A stretch of 64,000 bases of DNA. Source: an uncultured Dehalococcoidia bacterium. GTDB taxonomy: Bacteria > Chloroflexota > Dehalococcoidia > Lucifugimonadales > GCA-2712585. The stretch covers positions 1,921,141 to 1,985,140 of the forward strand of contig OX638324.1 in NCBI GenBank assembly GCA_951812825.1, written 5' to 3'. Made by a program: the position numbers and the translations under genes. The first letter of the stretch is position 1; every line of letters begins with the position of its first letter. The notes beneath the pieces were generated by a model. That model was not told the origin of the DNA and searched no databases. It was given only the letters and a program-made list of their open reading frames with translations. This document shows, piece by piece, positions 40,605 through 48,488 of the stretch.

Positions 40605-41719
40605 GGGGAGGCCTTAGCTTGCTCCAGGGCACGGTTGAAGTAGCGGTCTTCCATCTGCATTTTGCCGCCCTGACCGCCACGACGAACCATGATTATCTCC
40701 GACATGATGCTGACGGCTATCTCTTCGGGGGTGAGGGCACCGATGTCGAGGCCCATGGGGGAGCGGACGCTTCGCAGGACTGCGGGGTCGTGGCCCTTCT
40801 CAAGCAGATCTTTGTAGATGAGGAGGGTCTTACGCTTGGAGCCGAGGAGGCCGACGTAGGTGGCGGGGGTGCCGATGGCTGCTTCGAGGGCGTAGTCGTC
40901 CTGGCGATGGCCGCGGGTGGCGACGACGATGTATGTGTTGGCGTTGATGGGGACCTGGGCGAGGCCCTCGGAGTAGGGGGCTATGACGGCGCCGGCTGCC
41001 TCGGGGAATCGTTCGGCGTTGGCGAACTCGGGGCGGTCGTCGACGACGTAGATGCGGAAGCCGAGGGTGGCGGCTAGGGTGGAGGTGGCTTTGCCGATGT
41101 GACCGCCGCCCATGATGACGAGGGTTGGCGGGGTGGTGAAGCCCTCGACGAAGAGCTCGGTGCCGTCGGAGGTTAGGACGGTGTCGTTCTTACCGAGGCT
41201 GGAGACCTGATGTATGGCGGCGAGGGCGAGCTTTTCGAGTTCGGGATCGCCGAGGGCGCCCTGGGTCGATCCGTCCTCACGGACCATGAAGCGGGCGCCG
41301 AGGAGGTCTGCGTTTGGGGAGCGTACGACGGTGGCGATGCCGAGGACGGGGCCGCCGTCGTAGGCTTGGAGGGCTTCCTTGGCGAAGGGGAGGAAGTCGG
41401 TGTCGTTCCAGAGGGGGTCGAGGAAGAAGTACATGGAGCCACCGCAGACGAGTCCGTCGCGGGCTGCGATTTCTTCGTTGAGGAAATAGTCCTTGAACTC
41501 GGGGCCGCCCTTGAAGCGCATGATTTCCTTGGCGGCGAACCAGATATCGCCTTCGACGCAGCCGCCGCCGAGGGTGCCGACGCCTGAGCCGTCCTTTCGG
41601 ACGAGGAGCTTGGCGCCGGCCTTCTGGGGGGTGGAGCCGCGGGTGCGGACGACGGTGGCGAGGACGCAGTGCTCCCCTTTTTCGAGGAGGTTGATGGCTT
41701 CCTGGATGACTTCTTTCAT
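40577..41719 (-). CDS. xdhC: XdhC/CoxI-family molybdoenzyme maturation factor
   Basis: This 380-residue protein is expected to sulfurate or insert the molybdenum cofactor into xanthine-dehydrogenase-type hydroxylases. The N-terminal XdhC domain contains VVRTRGSTPQKAGAKLLV and GTLGGGCVEGD. The C-terminal Rossmann domain (from about 205) begins LVIMGGGHIGKATSTLAATL and has YVVDDRPEF. The family's double-domain architecture is intact. No molybdenum hydroxylase gene is in this window. Confidence 0.9.
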   Translation of the reverse strand: MKEVIQEAINLLEKGEHCVLATVVRTRGSTPQKAGAKLLVRKDGSGVGTLGGGCVEGDIWFAAKEIMRFKGGPEFKDYFLNEEIAARDGLVCGGSMYFFLDPLWNDTDFLPFAKEALQAYDGGPVLGIATVVRSPNADLLGARFMVREDGSTQGALGDPELEKLALAAIHQVSSLGKNDTVLTSDGTELFVEGFTTPPTLVIMGGGHIGKATSTLAATLGFRIYVVDDRPEFANAERFPEAAGAVIAPYSEGLAQVPINANTYIVVATRGHRQDDYALEAAIGTPATYVGLLGSKRKTLLIYKDLLEKGHDPAVLRSVRSPMGLDIGALTPEEIAVSIMSEIIMVRRGGQGGKMQMEDRYFNRALEQAKASPWPASAPSS

Positions 41720-41786
41720 GGCTGTTCCTGGACGGGGGGCATTTTCCTTAGACTAGCACGGCGGGCGGGTTTGGGCAATTGGGGGA

Positions 41787-42185
41787 TTAAGTTCGGACGA
41801 CGTCTTCTTCGGAGATTTGGCCGTTCTGGATGCGGAAGGCGCGGACTACGGGGTTGTCTCTATCCTGGAGGGAGACGATGACGTAGTAGGCTTCGGGCCA
41901 GCCGGCGAGGCGGACGTCGGTGTCGGAGGGGTAGGCGGGGCTGTGGGTGTGGGAGTGATAGACGGCGCGGTGCTCCCAGTCGTTGTCCTCCATCTCGCGC
42001 CAGACGAGGAAGAGTTCCTTGTGGTCCCAGCTGAAGCGGTAGGGGCTGGCGTCGACGTTGGTCATGGGGAAGCGCTTGAGGAATTTGTCCCTGGAGCCGG
42101 CGAGGACGCCGCAGCATTCGTTGGGGAATTCTTCGTTGGCGTGGGAGATAATTTCCTGGACGTAGGATTCGGGGATGGTGACCAC
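41787..42185 (-). CDS. JAMM/MPN (M67) metallopeptidase
   Basis: The 132-residue protein has the full JAMM zinc motif: Glu23 in NECCGVLAG, and H-x-H-x7-S-x2-D as His77, His79, Ser87, Asp90 (HSHTHSPAYPSDTD). Bacterial members cleave C-terminal extensions from ubiquitin-like sulfur carriers or cysteine adducts from them. No ThiS/MoaD-type carrier lies beside it; the nearest sulfur-related genes are the suf operon 4.5 kb away. The GTG start gives a compact full-length domain. Confidence 0.88.
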   Translation of the reverse strand: MVTIPESYVQEIISHANEEFPNECCGVLAGSRDKFLKRFPMTNVDASPYRFSWDHKELFLVWREMEDNDWEHRAVYHSHTHSPAYPSDTDVRLAGWPEAYYVIVSLQDRDNPVVRAFRIQNGQISEEDVVRT

Positions 42186-42279
42186 GAGGCGCGCTCCTTG
42201 GGGGGATGTGGGTATCTAGGCTAAGGGTTTGGCGGGTTGTTTGGCAATGGGGAGGGGGAGAGAGGGGGAAGGGAAAGAT

Positions 42280-42316
42280 GGATTCCCGCCTGCGCGGGAA
42301 TGACGGTTATGCAAAG
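42280..42316. repeat. Dispersed hairpin, family D (ttcccgc-ctgc-gcgggaa)
   Basis: TTCCCGC and GCGGGAA pair around CTGC, followed by tgacggttatgcaaag. The same unit, with changes that keep the stem, occurs at 43838-43862 and 46671-46708, and the stem alone at 46561-46580. A further decayed half lies at 42317-42350. Confidence 0.66.
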
Positions 42317-42407
42317 GGTACCCTCCGCGGGCACGGGCCTTCGTTCGCAGGAACAAGAAGGGGGTGGTGAAGCCTTTGGCGGCGATGTTTCGTATACTAG
42401 TAGGGAA

Positions 42408-43778
42408 ATGGGAAGATTGATGGATATCTACGGAAAGGGCACTGTTTTGATAAGTCTGCGGCGGTTGGCAGTCGTCGTCATTGTGCTGGCGCTGCTGATG
42501 GGGAGCGTGGTGTTTGTCGTGGAGGGGGCCGGGGGAGGGCCGGAGGTGCTTTCGCAGGAGGCGCGAGTACGCTTTTCCCAGGGGGTGACGTTCAGCGTGG
42601 AAGTGGAGTCGGAGGCGCCAATAGTTGAAGTGAGGTTGAACTTCCGGAACGCCAACGACGGGCCGTGGAATTACGTGTACCTGGACCTGGAGCCGAGCAC
42701 GAGGATTGAGGCGGAGCATCTGCTTGAGACGGATGGGGCGACGTACATTCCACCGCTGGCCTCGCTGGAGTATTTCTACACGGTGAAGGACGCGGCGGGC
42801 AACGTTTCCGAAACGCCGTTGCAGAGCCTGCTGTACGAGGACACTCGGTTCAGCTGGGAGTCTGTGACGGCCGGGCCTCTGGTGCTGCTGTACCATGATT
42901 TACCCAGGAGCCGGGTGGAGAGGTTTGCGGGGACACTTGAGGGATCGCTGGCAAGGGTGGAGGAAGTGTTGGGGGACGGGCCGGAGAAGCCGATGCTGGG
43001 GGTGATCTATAACCACGAGAGAGAGGTGCGGGGAGCATTTCCGCGGCTGAGCAGGACCATCGACGAAGAGCAGATATTTCACGGGTTCGCGTTTTCGGAC
43101 TGGAACCTGTTCGCGGGCATCGGGCTGAAGGAGGGGTTGATAGTTCACGAGGCGGCGCATCTGATGCTAGACGCGGCGATGCACGATCCATCGCCGCCGA
43201 TTCCAGCGTGGCTGAACGAGGGGTTCGCCAGCTATTCGGAACCGGGGTCGAGGGCATCGTCTGCGCGGTCTCTGGAGGGACGGGGGCAGGGGCGGATTCC
43301 TTTGCGGGGGATGCAGGCGATGCCAGGGAGTGTGTCGGAGATCGGCTACTTCTACCGGAAGTCGGAGAGCGTGGTGACGCATCTGATTGAGGAGCACGGG
43401 GCTGAGAAGTTCAGGGAATTGCTATGGGAATTCGGGCATGGTCTGTCCATGGACGATGCGCTGATGGAGACGTATGGGTTCGACCAGGACGGGCTGGAGC
43501 GGGAGTGGATGGGGGCTTCCGGGTATGTGCCGCCAGATGAGCCTTCGGTTGAGGGGGAGGCGAGGGACGTTGCGCAGGATGACAGTCGACCGCAGGGTGA
43601 CGGCGGGGGCAGCCGGGAAGGTGGAGGGGATATGCTTTTCGTGCAGCTCGAGAGCGTGTTCCTGGGCGCGGCGGTGCTGCTGGTGGCAGCGGTGTTGGGG
43701 GCGAGGTTCCTGTACGGGTGGCTTTCGCCACGGCGGTCTGGTCGCGGGGACGGGGATGACTGGAGTTGGGAGGGTTAG
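42408..43778 (+). CDS. Membrane-anchored gluzincin peptidase (peptidase MA-like)
   Basis: The 456-residue protein has an N-terminal signal anchor (about 15-40), a beta-rich domain (50-150) and a gluzincin zinc site HEAAH at 247-251. The third ligand region is LNEGFASY with Glu271. A disordered acidic stretch (about 365-410) and a second transmembrane helix (about 418-438) complete it. The catalytic part therefore lies outside the membrane, held at both ends. I chose ATG 42408; ATG 42420, with GGAAG before it, is an alternative. TATACT at 42393-42398 could be a -10 element, giving a very short leader. Substrate unknown. Confidence 0.85.
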   Translation: MGRLMDIYGKGTVLISLRRLAVVVIVLALLMGSVVFVVEGAGGGPEVLSQEARVRFSQGVTFSVEVESEAPIVEVRLNFRNANDGPWNYVYLDLEPSTRIEAEHLLETDGATYIPPLASLEYFYTVKDAAGNVSETPLQSLLYEDTRFSWESVTAGPLVLLYHDLPRSRVERFAGTLEGSLARVEEVLGDGPEKPMLGVIYNHEREVRGAFPRLSRTIDEEQIFHGFAFSDWNLFAGIGLKEGLIVHEAAHLMLDAAMHDPSPPIPAWLNEGFASYSEPGSRASSARSLEGRGQGRIPLRGMQAMPGSVSEIGYFYRKSESVVTHLIEEHGAEKFRELLWEFGHGLSMDDALMETYGFDQDGLEREWMGASGYVPPDEPSVEGEARDVAQDDSRPQGDGGGSREGGGDMLFVQLESVFLGAAVLLVAAVLGARFLYGWLSPRRSGRGDGDDWSWEG

Positions 43779-43837
43779 GGAGACACCCACATCCCTTGGA
43801 CAAGCTCAGGGCAAAAGAAGGAGAGGGGGCGAAGGTG

Positions 43838-43862
43838 GATTCCCGCCTTCGCGAGGATGACG
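43838..43862. repeat. Dispersed hairpin, family D
   Basis: gattcccgccttcgcgagga, then tgacg: a slightly decayed copy of the unit at 42280-42316, with CTTC loop. Confidence 0.58.
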
Positions 43863-43923
43863 TTTGGGATTGGGCGATGCGATTGGGTAGGGGTTGAGTA
43901 TTGGTTACCGGCTTCGCGGGGGC

Positions 43924-43950
43924 GGGCGGTTCGCGAATCGCCCCTACGGG
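43924..43950. repeat. Dispersed palindrome, family C (second copy)
   Basis: GGCGGTTCGCGAATCGCC followed by CCTACGGG: identical to 21508-21534 except one base in the right arm. It lies in the convergent gap between the gluzincin gene and tatD. Confidence 0.66.
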
Positions 43951-43962
43951 TGTTGGAGGGGG

Positions 43963-44763
43963 TTAGGGGGTTTCGTTGGGTTCGAGGACGGTGGGGTCCA
44001 GGTTGAGGATGTGGAGGAGGTTGTTGGTGGTGGTTTCGACGACCTCGTCTACGGAGAGATTCTTGAGTTCGGCTAGCTTTTCGGAGATGTCGACTAAGTG
44101 GCGGGGTTCTGTCCAGTTGCGGCGGTACTTCTTGAAGGGCTGGGGAGCGGAGTCGGTCTCCAGTACGATGTGCTCCAGGGGGAGGGACTTGGCGACCTGC
44201 TGCAGTTCGGGGAGACGGAGGAGGGGCTTGGCGAGGGAGATGCGAAAGCCGAGGTGGATGGCCTCGCGGGCCGTGGCTTCGTCACCCTGGAAGTAGTGCA
44301 TGATGCCGCCGACGGCGTCGGCGCCCTCTTCGCGGAGGGTCTGCAGGACTTCGGGGTGGGATTCGCGAGAGTGGAAGACGATGGGTTTTTTAAGTTCAAG
44401 GGCGAGGCGTATCTGGGCGCGGAAGGCCTGGAGTTGGATTTCCCTGTCGGGGGATGTGGGGAGAAAGTCGAGGCCGATTTCGCTGACGCAGACCACCTTG
44501 GGGTTGTTCTCGGCGAGGGATTTGAATTCGTCGTAGATTGCGTTGGTAATGGGGCCCTGCAGGTCGGCGGGATGGAAGCCCACGCCGGCGTAGATGGGGC
44601 GGTATTCGTTGGCGAGGGCCACGGAGTTGCGGGTGGAAATGAGGGTGGTGCCGGCGCAGACCATGAGTCGAACGTCGGCCTCGGCGGCGCGCTCGAGGAT
44701 GCCGGGGATTTCGGCGGGTTCGTAGTGGTCGAGGTGGGTGTGGGAGTCGACTAGTGGCGGCAT
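43963..44763 (-). CDS. tatD: TatD-family metal-dependent DNase
   Basis: This 266-residue TIM-barrel hydrolase is predicted to have 3'-5' exonuclease activity. Motifs are LVDSHTHLDHYE at the N-terminus, VCVSEIGLDF (catalytic Glu), PIVFHSRESHPEVL, GGIMHYFQGD and VLETDSAPQPF (final Asp). I chose ATG 44763, with GGAAGG upstream, since the longer frame adds a non-conserved leader. The protein has the usual TatD length. It is alone on the minus strand, opposite the binding-lipoprotein gene. Confidence 0.92.
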   Translation of the reverse strand: MPPLVDSHTHLDHYEPAEIPGILERAAEADVRLMVCAGTTLISTRNSVALANEYRPIYAGVGFHPADLQGPITNAIYDEFKSLAENNPKVVCVSEIGLDFLPTSPDREIQLQAFRAQIRLALELKKPIVFHSRESHPEVLQTLREEGADAVGGIMHYFQGDEATAREAIHLGFRISLAKPLLRLPELQQVAKSLPLEHIVLETDSAPQPFKKYRRNWTEPRHLVDISEKLAELKNLSVDEVVETTTNNLLHILNLDPTVLEPNETP

Positions 44764-44863
44764 TTGGCCTTCCTGCGGTGTAATATGCACCTTCAATTAT
44801 AGTATCTTTGGATTGCCCGCGGGTGTGGGGATTCTAGAAGGCAAGAGATGGTGATGACAGACG

Positions 44864-46522
44864 ATGATTGAGGCGAAACGGGGGATTTTGTGGCTGGGGG
44901 GTCTGTTGCTGCTGCTGGCGCCGGTTGTGGGATGTGGTTCATCGGATGAGTCAACGCCTCCTTTCACACCCAGTGAGACTGCTGCCGCAGTCGTTCCGAC
45001 GGCTACGGCTGCGCCTGTGGTCTCCCGGCCATCGTCGACGCTTCCGGCGGGGGAACACGGAGGGCATATTGTGGCTCTGGCGCGGGCGGACGTAAAGCAT
45101 TTGGACGTTCACCAGGACGTTTCGCCGACGCTTGCGGCGCGGGGGCCCGGGGTGGGGTACAGTCGGATGCTGCGTTTGAGGACGGGGGAGGAGATCGAGC
45201 AGCCGAGCCTGCTGCTGGAGTGCGACTTGTGCGAAAGCTGGCGGCTGGACGAGGAGCTTGTCTACGAGTTCAGGCTGCGGGACGGCGTGAACTGGCAGGA
45301 CTTGGCGCCAGTGAACGGGCGGAAGCTTTCCGCCCAGGACGTGGTGTTCAGCTATAACCGGCAGAGAACTTCGGGATGGCCCAACAGCCCGCTGCTGCAG
45401 GGAGTGGAGAGCGTGGAGGCCCCGGACGAGCTTACGGTGAGGGTGAAGCTGAGGTACTGGGACACGGACTTTCTGCTGGCGCTGGCGGACGGACGGAGCA
45501 AGGTGGTGGCCCCGGAGGTGGTGATAGCGTCGGGGTCGCTGGAACCGGGGCCGGTGGTGGGGACGGGGCCGTGGGTTTGGCTGCGGACGGTGGAGGGCGC
45601 TGGCAGCGAGTTTGAGGCCAACCCCGATTATTTCGAGGTGGGGCTGCCCTTCGCCGATCAGTTGACCTTCCGGGTGATCAAGGACCCCGAGGCCCGTCTG
45701 GCGGCTTTCGTGACGGGGGAGTTGGATGTCTATGACGCGGAGGCGAGGGAGTGGGAGCTCTTAGAGTCGAGGGGATTTCCCAGCAAGACCGTCGTGTCCA
45801 AGGAGGGAGGTTTGGGGTTGATGCTGGCGATGAATGCGGGAAGGACGCCCTTTGACGACAGAGAGGTGCGGAGGGCGGTGTTTGGTTCGCTGCGACCGGG
45901 GGACTACCTGGAAGGACCGTTGGCGGATGAGGATATTGCAGGAGTGGGGATGCCGGTGGTGGAGGGGTCCTGGCTTCTGGATGAAGAAACGGTGCAGGGT
46001 TACTTCGGGGGCGAATCCGGCGCCGATGTTCAGGGGAAGGCGATGGAGGTGGTGGTTGCGGATTTCGGGGATGAGCAGGTTGCGTTGGGCAGAAGGGTGC
46101 AGGCGGCGCTAATGGAGACGGGTTTCGTATCGTCGCTGGCGGTGTTGAACCCGGTGGAGTATTCGGAGCGGGTGTGGCGCAAGAAGGACTACCAGATGTT
46201 TCTGGGACCGTCACTTCCTTCTTCGGGGCCGAATGGGTACCTGTTTTCCGCTCTGCACAGCGGGGGTCAGTGGAATGTTTTGGGGCATAACGATGGGGAA
46301 TTGGACAGGCTAATCGAGGCGCAGCAGGAGTTGGGGTTCGAGAGCGCGGAGCGGGGGGAGGTAGTCCGAGAGATACAGCGTCGGCTGCTGGGGGAGGCGT
46401 ATATGGTGACCCTGGGCGGCGGGAGTACGCTTTGGGTGATGCAGGACGCGGTCAGCGGGTTTTACCCTAACACGGCGGCGGCGGAGTATATTTTCTGGGC
46501 GAAGACGTGGGTGGGGAGATAG
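44864..46522 (+). CDS. Oligopeptide-type ABC transporter substrate-binding lipoprotein
   Basis: The 552-residue exported lipoprotein has a signal peptide ending in a lipobox APVVGC (Cys24), then a Ser/Thr/Pro/Ala-rich linker and the family 5 solute-binding domain (SBP_bac_5). Recognisable parts are YEFRLRDGVNWQD, KLSAQDVVFSYNRQR and LAMNAGRTPFDDREVRRAV. Family members bind peptides, nickel complexes or other solutes. No permease or ATPase genes flank it, so its transporter is elsewhere. It is preceded by a divergent tatD and followed by repeats. Confidence 0.9.
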   Translation: MIEAKRGILWLGGLLLLLAPVVGCGSSDESTPPFTPSETAAAVVPTATAAPVVSRPSSTLPAGEHGGHIVALARADVKHLDVHQDVSPTLAARGPGVGYSRMLRLRTGEEIEQPSLLLECDLCESWRLDEELVYEFRLRDGVNWQDLAPVNGRKLSAQDVVFSYNRQRTSGWPNSPLLQGVESVEAPDELTVRVKLRYWDTDFLLALADGRSKVVAPEVVIASGSLEPGPVVGTGPWVWLRTVEGAGSEFEANPDYFEVGLPFADQLTFRVIKDPEARLAAFVTGELDVYDAEAREWELLESRGFPSKTVVSKEGGLGLMLAMNAGRTPFDDREVRRAVFGSLRPGDYLEGPLADEDIAGVGMPVVEGSWLLDEETVQGYFGGESGADVQGKAMEVVVADFGDEQVALGRRVQAALMETGFVSSLAVLNPVEYSERVWRKKDYQMFLGPSLPSSGPNGYLFSALHSGGQWNVLGHNDGELDRLIEAQQELGFESAERGEVVREIQRRLLGEAYMVTLGGGSTLWVMQDAVSGFYPNTAAAEYIFWAKTWVGR

Positions 46523-46560
46523 GAGCATCTATGGTGGAACGGGCTTGGGCTGAGCAGTGG

Positions 46561-46580
46561 GTTCCTGCCTTCGCAGGAAC
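46561..46580. repeat. Perfect hairpin, family D stem (gttcctgc-cttc-gcaggaac)
   Basis: GTTCCTGC and GCAGGAAC pair perfectly around CTTC. The shape matches the family D hairpins, although the stem bases differ, which is what selection on structure would give. Confidence 0.6.
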
Positions 46581-46613
46581 CAGGAGGTGGATGGGGGACT
46601 GCTTTGGAGGCGA

Positions 46614-46653
46614 GATCCTTCGTCGCGGGGCCTCCTCAGGATGACATGTGGGT
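46614..46653. repeat. Dispersed repeat, family B
   Basis: gatccttcgtcgcggggcc followed by tcctcaggatgacatgtggg. It matches 34747-34783 at almost every base. Confidence 0.65.
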
Positions 46654-46670
46654 ATGGGGGTGGGGATTCT

Positions 46671-46708
46671 GGATTCCGGCTTTCGCCGGAATGAGGGTTA
46701 TTCAAAGA
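46671..46708. repeat. Dispersed hairpin, family D
   Basis: ggaTTCCGGC-tttc-GCCGGAAtga, followed by gggttattcaaag. Relative to 42280-42316 the stem bases have changed on both sides so that pairing is kept. It lies between the binding lipoprotein and sufU. Confidence 0.62.
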
Positions 46709-46742
46709 CCTCGCTTTGTGGGGACAAGAGCAAGGGAGGGGG

Positions 46743-47210
46743 TTAGGGGGAGATGTTGCTGCGGTAGTCGGCGATGCCGTCGTCCAAGGTGGCCCAGGGG
46801 AGGAGGGCGCACTTGACGCGGATGGGGAACTGGCGGACGCCCTGGAGGGCTTCCATGTCGCCGATTTGGTCCAGTTCGTCGTCGGAGAGTTCCTTGCCTC
46901 GGAGCAGTTCCCTCAATAGCTGGGAAAGGTCTTCGGCCTCGGGCAGGGACTTGTTCTTGACAAGGGTGGTGAGGATGGATGCCGAGGCCTGGCTGATGGA
47001 GCAACCCTGGCCGTGAAAGGCGACGGACTCAATTTTCTGGTTGGCGTCCAGGTTGAGGCCGAGGAAAACTTCGTCGCCGCAGAAGGGGTTGAAGCCACGG
47101 GAGGAGACGTGGGGGTTTGGGATTTCGCCGTGGTTTCTGGGGTTGCGGTAGTGGTCGAGGATGACCTCCTGGTAGAGGTCGTCGAGGTGGGCTGGGTGCA
47201 TCTCTTGCAT
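46743..47210 (-). CDS. sufU: SufU-type iron-sulfur scaffold / zinc sulfurtransferase
   Basis: This 155-residue SufU/IscU-like protein accepts persulfide sulfur from SufS. Zinc and sulfur-acceptor residues are visible: Cys44 and Asp46 (NPFCGDEV), Cys70 (GQGCSISQAS) and Cys134 (RVKCALLPW). The 18-20-residue insertion typical of SufU before the last cysteine is present (about 100-125). It ends the suf operon, 21 bases after sufS. Confidence 0.94.
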   Translation of the reverse strand: MQEMHPAHLDDLYQEVILDHYRNPRNHGEIPNPHVSSRGFNPFCGDEVFLGLNLDANQKIESVAFHGQGCSISQASASILTTLVKNKSLPEAEDLSQLLRELLRGKELSDDELDQIGDMEALQGVRQFPIRVKCALLPWATLDDGIADYRSNISP

Positions 47211-47231
47211 GGCTGGGGAGGGGCTTTTGGT

Positions 47232-48479
47232 CTAGGGGAGGGAGAGGCTCTTGCTGAAGTAGCGGAGGGCGTCCTTGAGGGTGGTGACGAGGAGGTCGAC
47301 TTCCTCGGTGGTGTTGTAGATATAGAAGCTTGCGCGGGCGGTGGCGGCGACGCCGAGGCGGTCGCGAACGAGGGGCATGGCGCAGTGGTGGCCGGCGCGG
47401 ATGGCGATGCCCGCCTGGTCTAGGATGGTGCCGAGGTCGTGGGGGTGGACGTGGGGGGAGGAGAAGGAGACGATGCCGCCGCGCCGGGCGGGATCGGTGG
47501 GGCCGTAGAAGGTGAACTCCTCGGCGAGTTCCTTGAGGGCCTGGAGGGCGTACTGGGTGATTTCGGTCTCGTGTTGGTGGACGTTTTCCATGCCGAGGGC
47601 TTCGAGGTAGTCGACGGCGGCTCCGAGGCCGATGGAGCCTGCGATGTTGGGGGTTCCGGCTTCGAAGCGCATGGGCAGGTCGTTCCAGGTCGCACCTTCG
47701 AAGGTGACTTCCTGGACCATTTCGCCGCCGGTGAGGAAGGGTTCCATCTGCTCGAGAGTATCGGACTTGACATAGAGGCCGCCGATGCCCGTGGGGCCGA
47801 GCATCTTATGGCTGGAGAAGGCGAGAAAGTCGCAGTCGAGGTGGGTGACGTCTACGGGCAGGTGGGGGACGCTCTGGGCGGCGTCGATGAGGACGTGGGC
47901 GCCGACGGCGTGGGCCTTGGCGGTGAGGTCCTTGACGGGGTTGATGGTGCCCAGGACGTTGGACATGTGAGTCATGGCGACGAGCTTGGTCCGGTGGTTG
48001 ATGAGGGAGTCTATGTTTGAAAGGTCTAGGGTACCTTCGTCGGTGACGGGGATGAAGCGGAGGGTGGCGTTTCTGGCCTTGGCTAGCTGCTGCCAGGGGA
48101 CGAGGTTGCTGTGGTGTTCCATTTCGGTGGTGAGAATTTCGTCGCCGTCGTTGACGTTGGCCCTGGCCCAGGTGTTGGCGACGAGGTTTATGCCCTCGGT
48201 GGTGTTGCGGACGTAGATGAGGTTTTCGGAGCCCGGTGAGCCGATGAAGCGGGCGATTTTCTCGCGGGCCTCCTCGTAGCGCTGGGTGGACTCCATGCTG
48301 AGGGCGTGGACGCCGCGGTGGACGTTGGAGTTGTATCCCTCGTAGTAGTCGACGAGGGTTTGGATTACGGAGGAGGGCTTCTGGGAGGTGGCAGCGTTGT
48401 CCAGGTAGACGAGGGGCTTGCCGTAGACAAGCTTCGCCAAGATGGGGAAGTCCTGTTTGATTTTCGCAGCGTCCAGCAT
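47232..48479 (-). CDS. sufS: Cysteine desulfurase SufS
   Basis: This 415-residue PLP enzyme removes sulfur from cysteine and passes it to SufU. The PLP lysine is Lys225 (SSHKMLGPTG), preceded by His224. The persulfide-forming residue is Cys366 in RAGHHCAMPLV, inside the short rigid loop of group II desulfurases (the SufS type). It lies nine bases after sufD in the operon. Confidence 0.96.
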   Translation of the reverse strand: MLDAAKIKQDFPILAKLVYGKPLVYLDNAATSQKPSSVIQTLVDYYEGYNSNVHRGVHALSMESTQRYEEAREKIARFIGSPGSENLIYVRNTTEGINLVANTWARANVNDGDEILTTEMEHHSNLVPWQQLAKARNATLRFIPVTDEGTLDLSNIDSLINHRTKLVAMTHMSNVLGTINPVKDLTAKAHAVGAHVLIDAAQSVPHLPVDVTHLDCDFLAFSSHKMLGPTGIGGLYVKSDTLEQMEPFLTGGEMVQEVTFEGATWNDLPMRFEAGTPNIAGSIGLGAAVDYLEALGMENVHQHETEITQYALQALKELAEEFTFYGPTDPARRGGIVSFSSPHVHPHDLGTILDQAGIAIRAGHHCAMPLVRDRLGVAATARASFYIYNTTEEVDLLVTTLKDALRYFSKSLSLP

Positions 48480-48488
48480 TCTTGCTTC

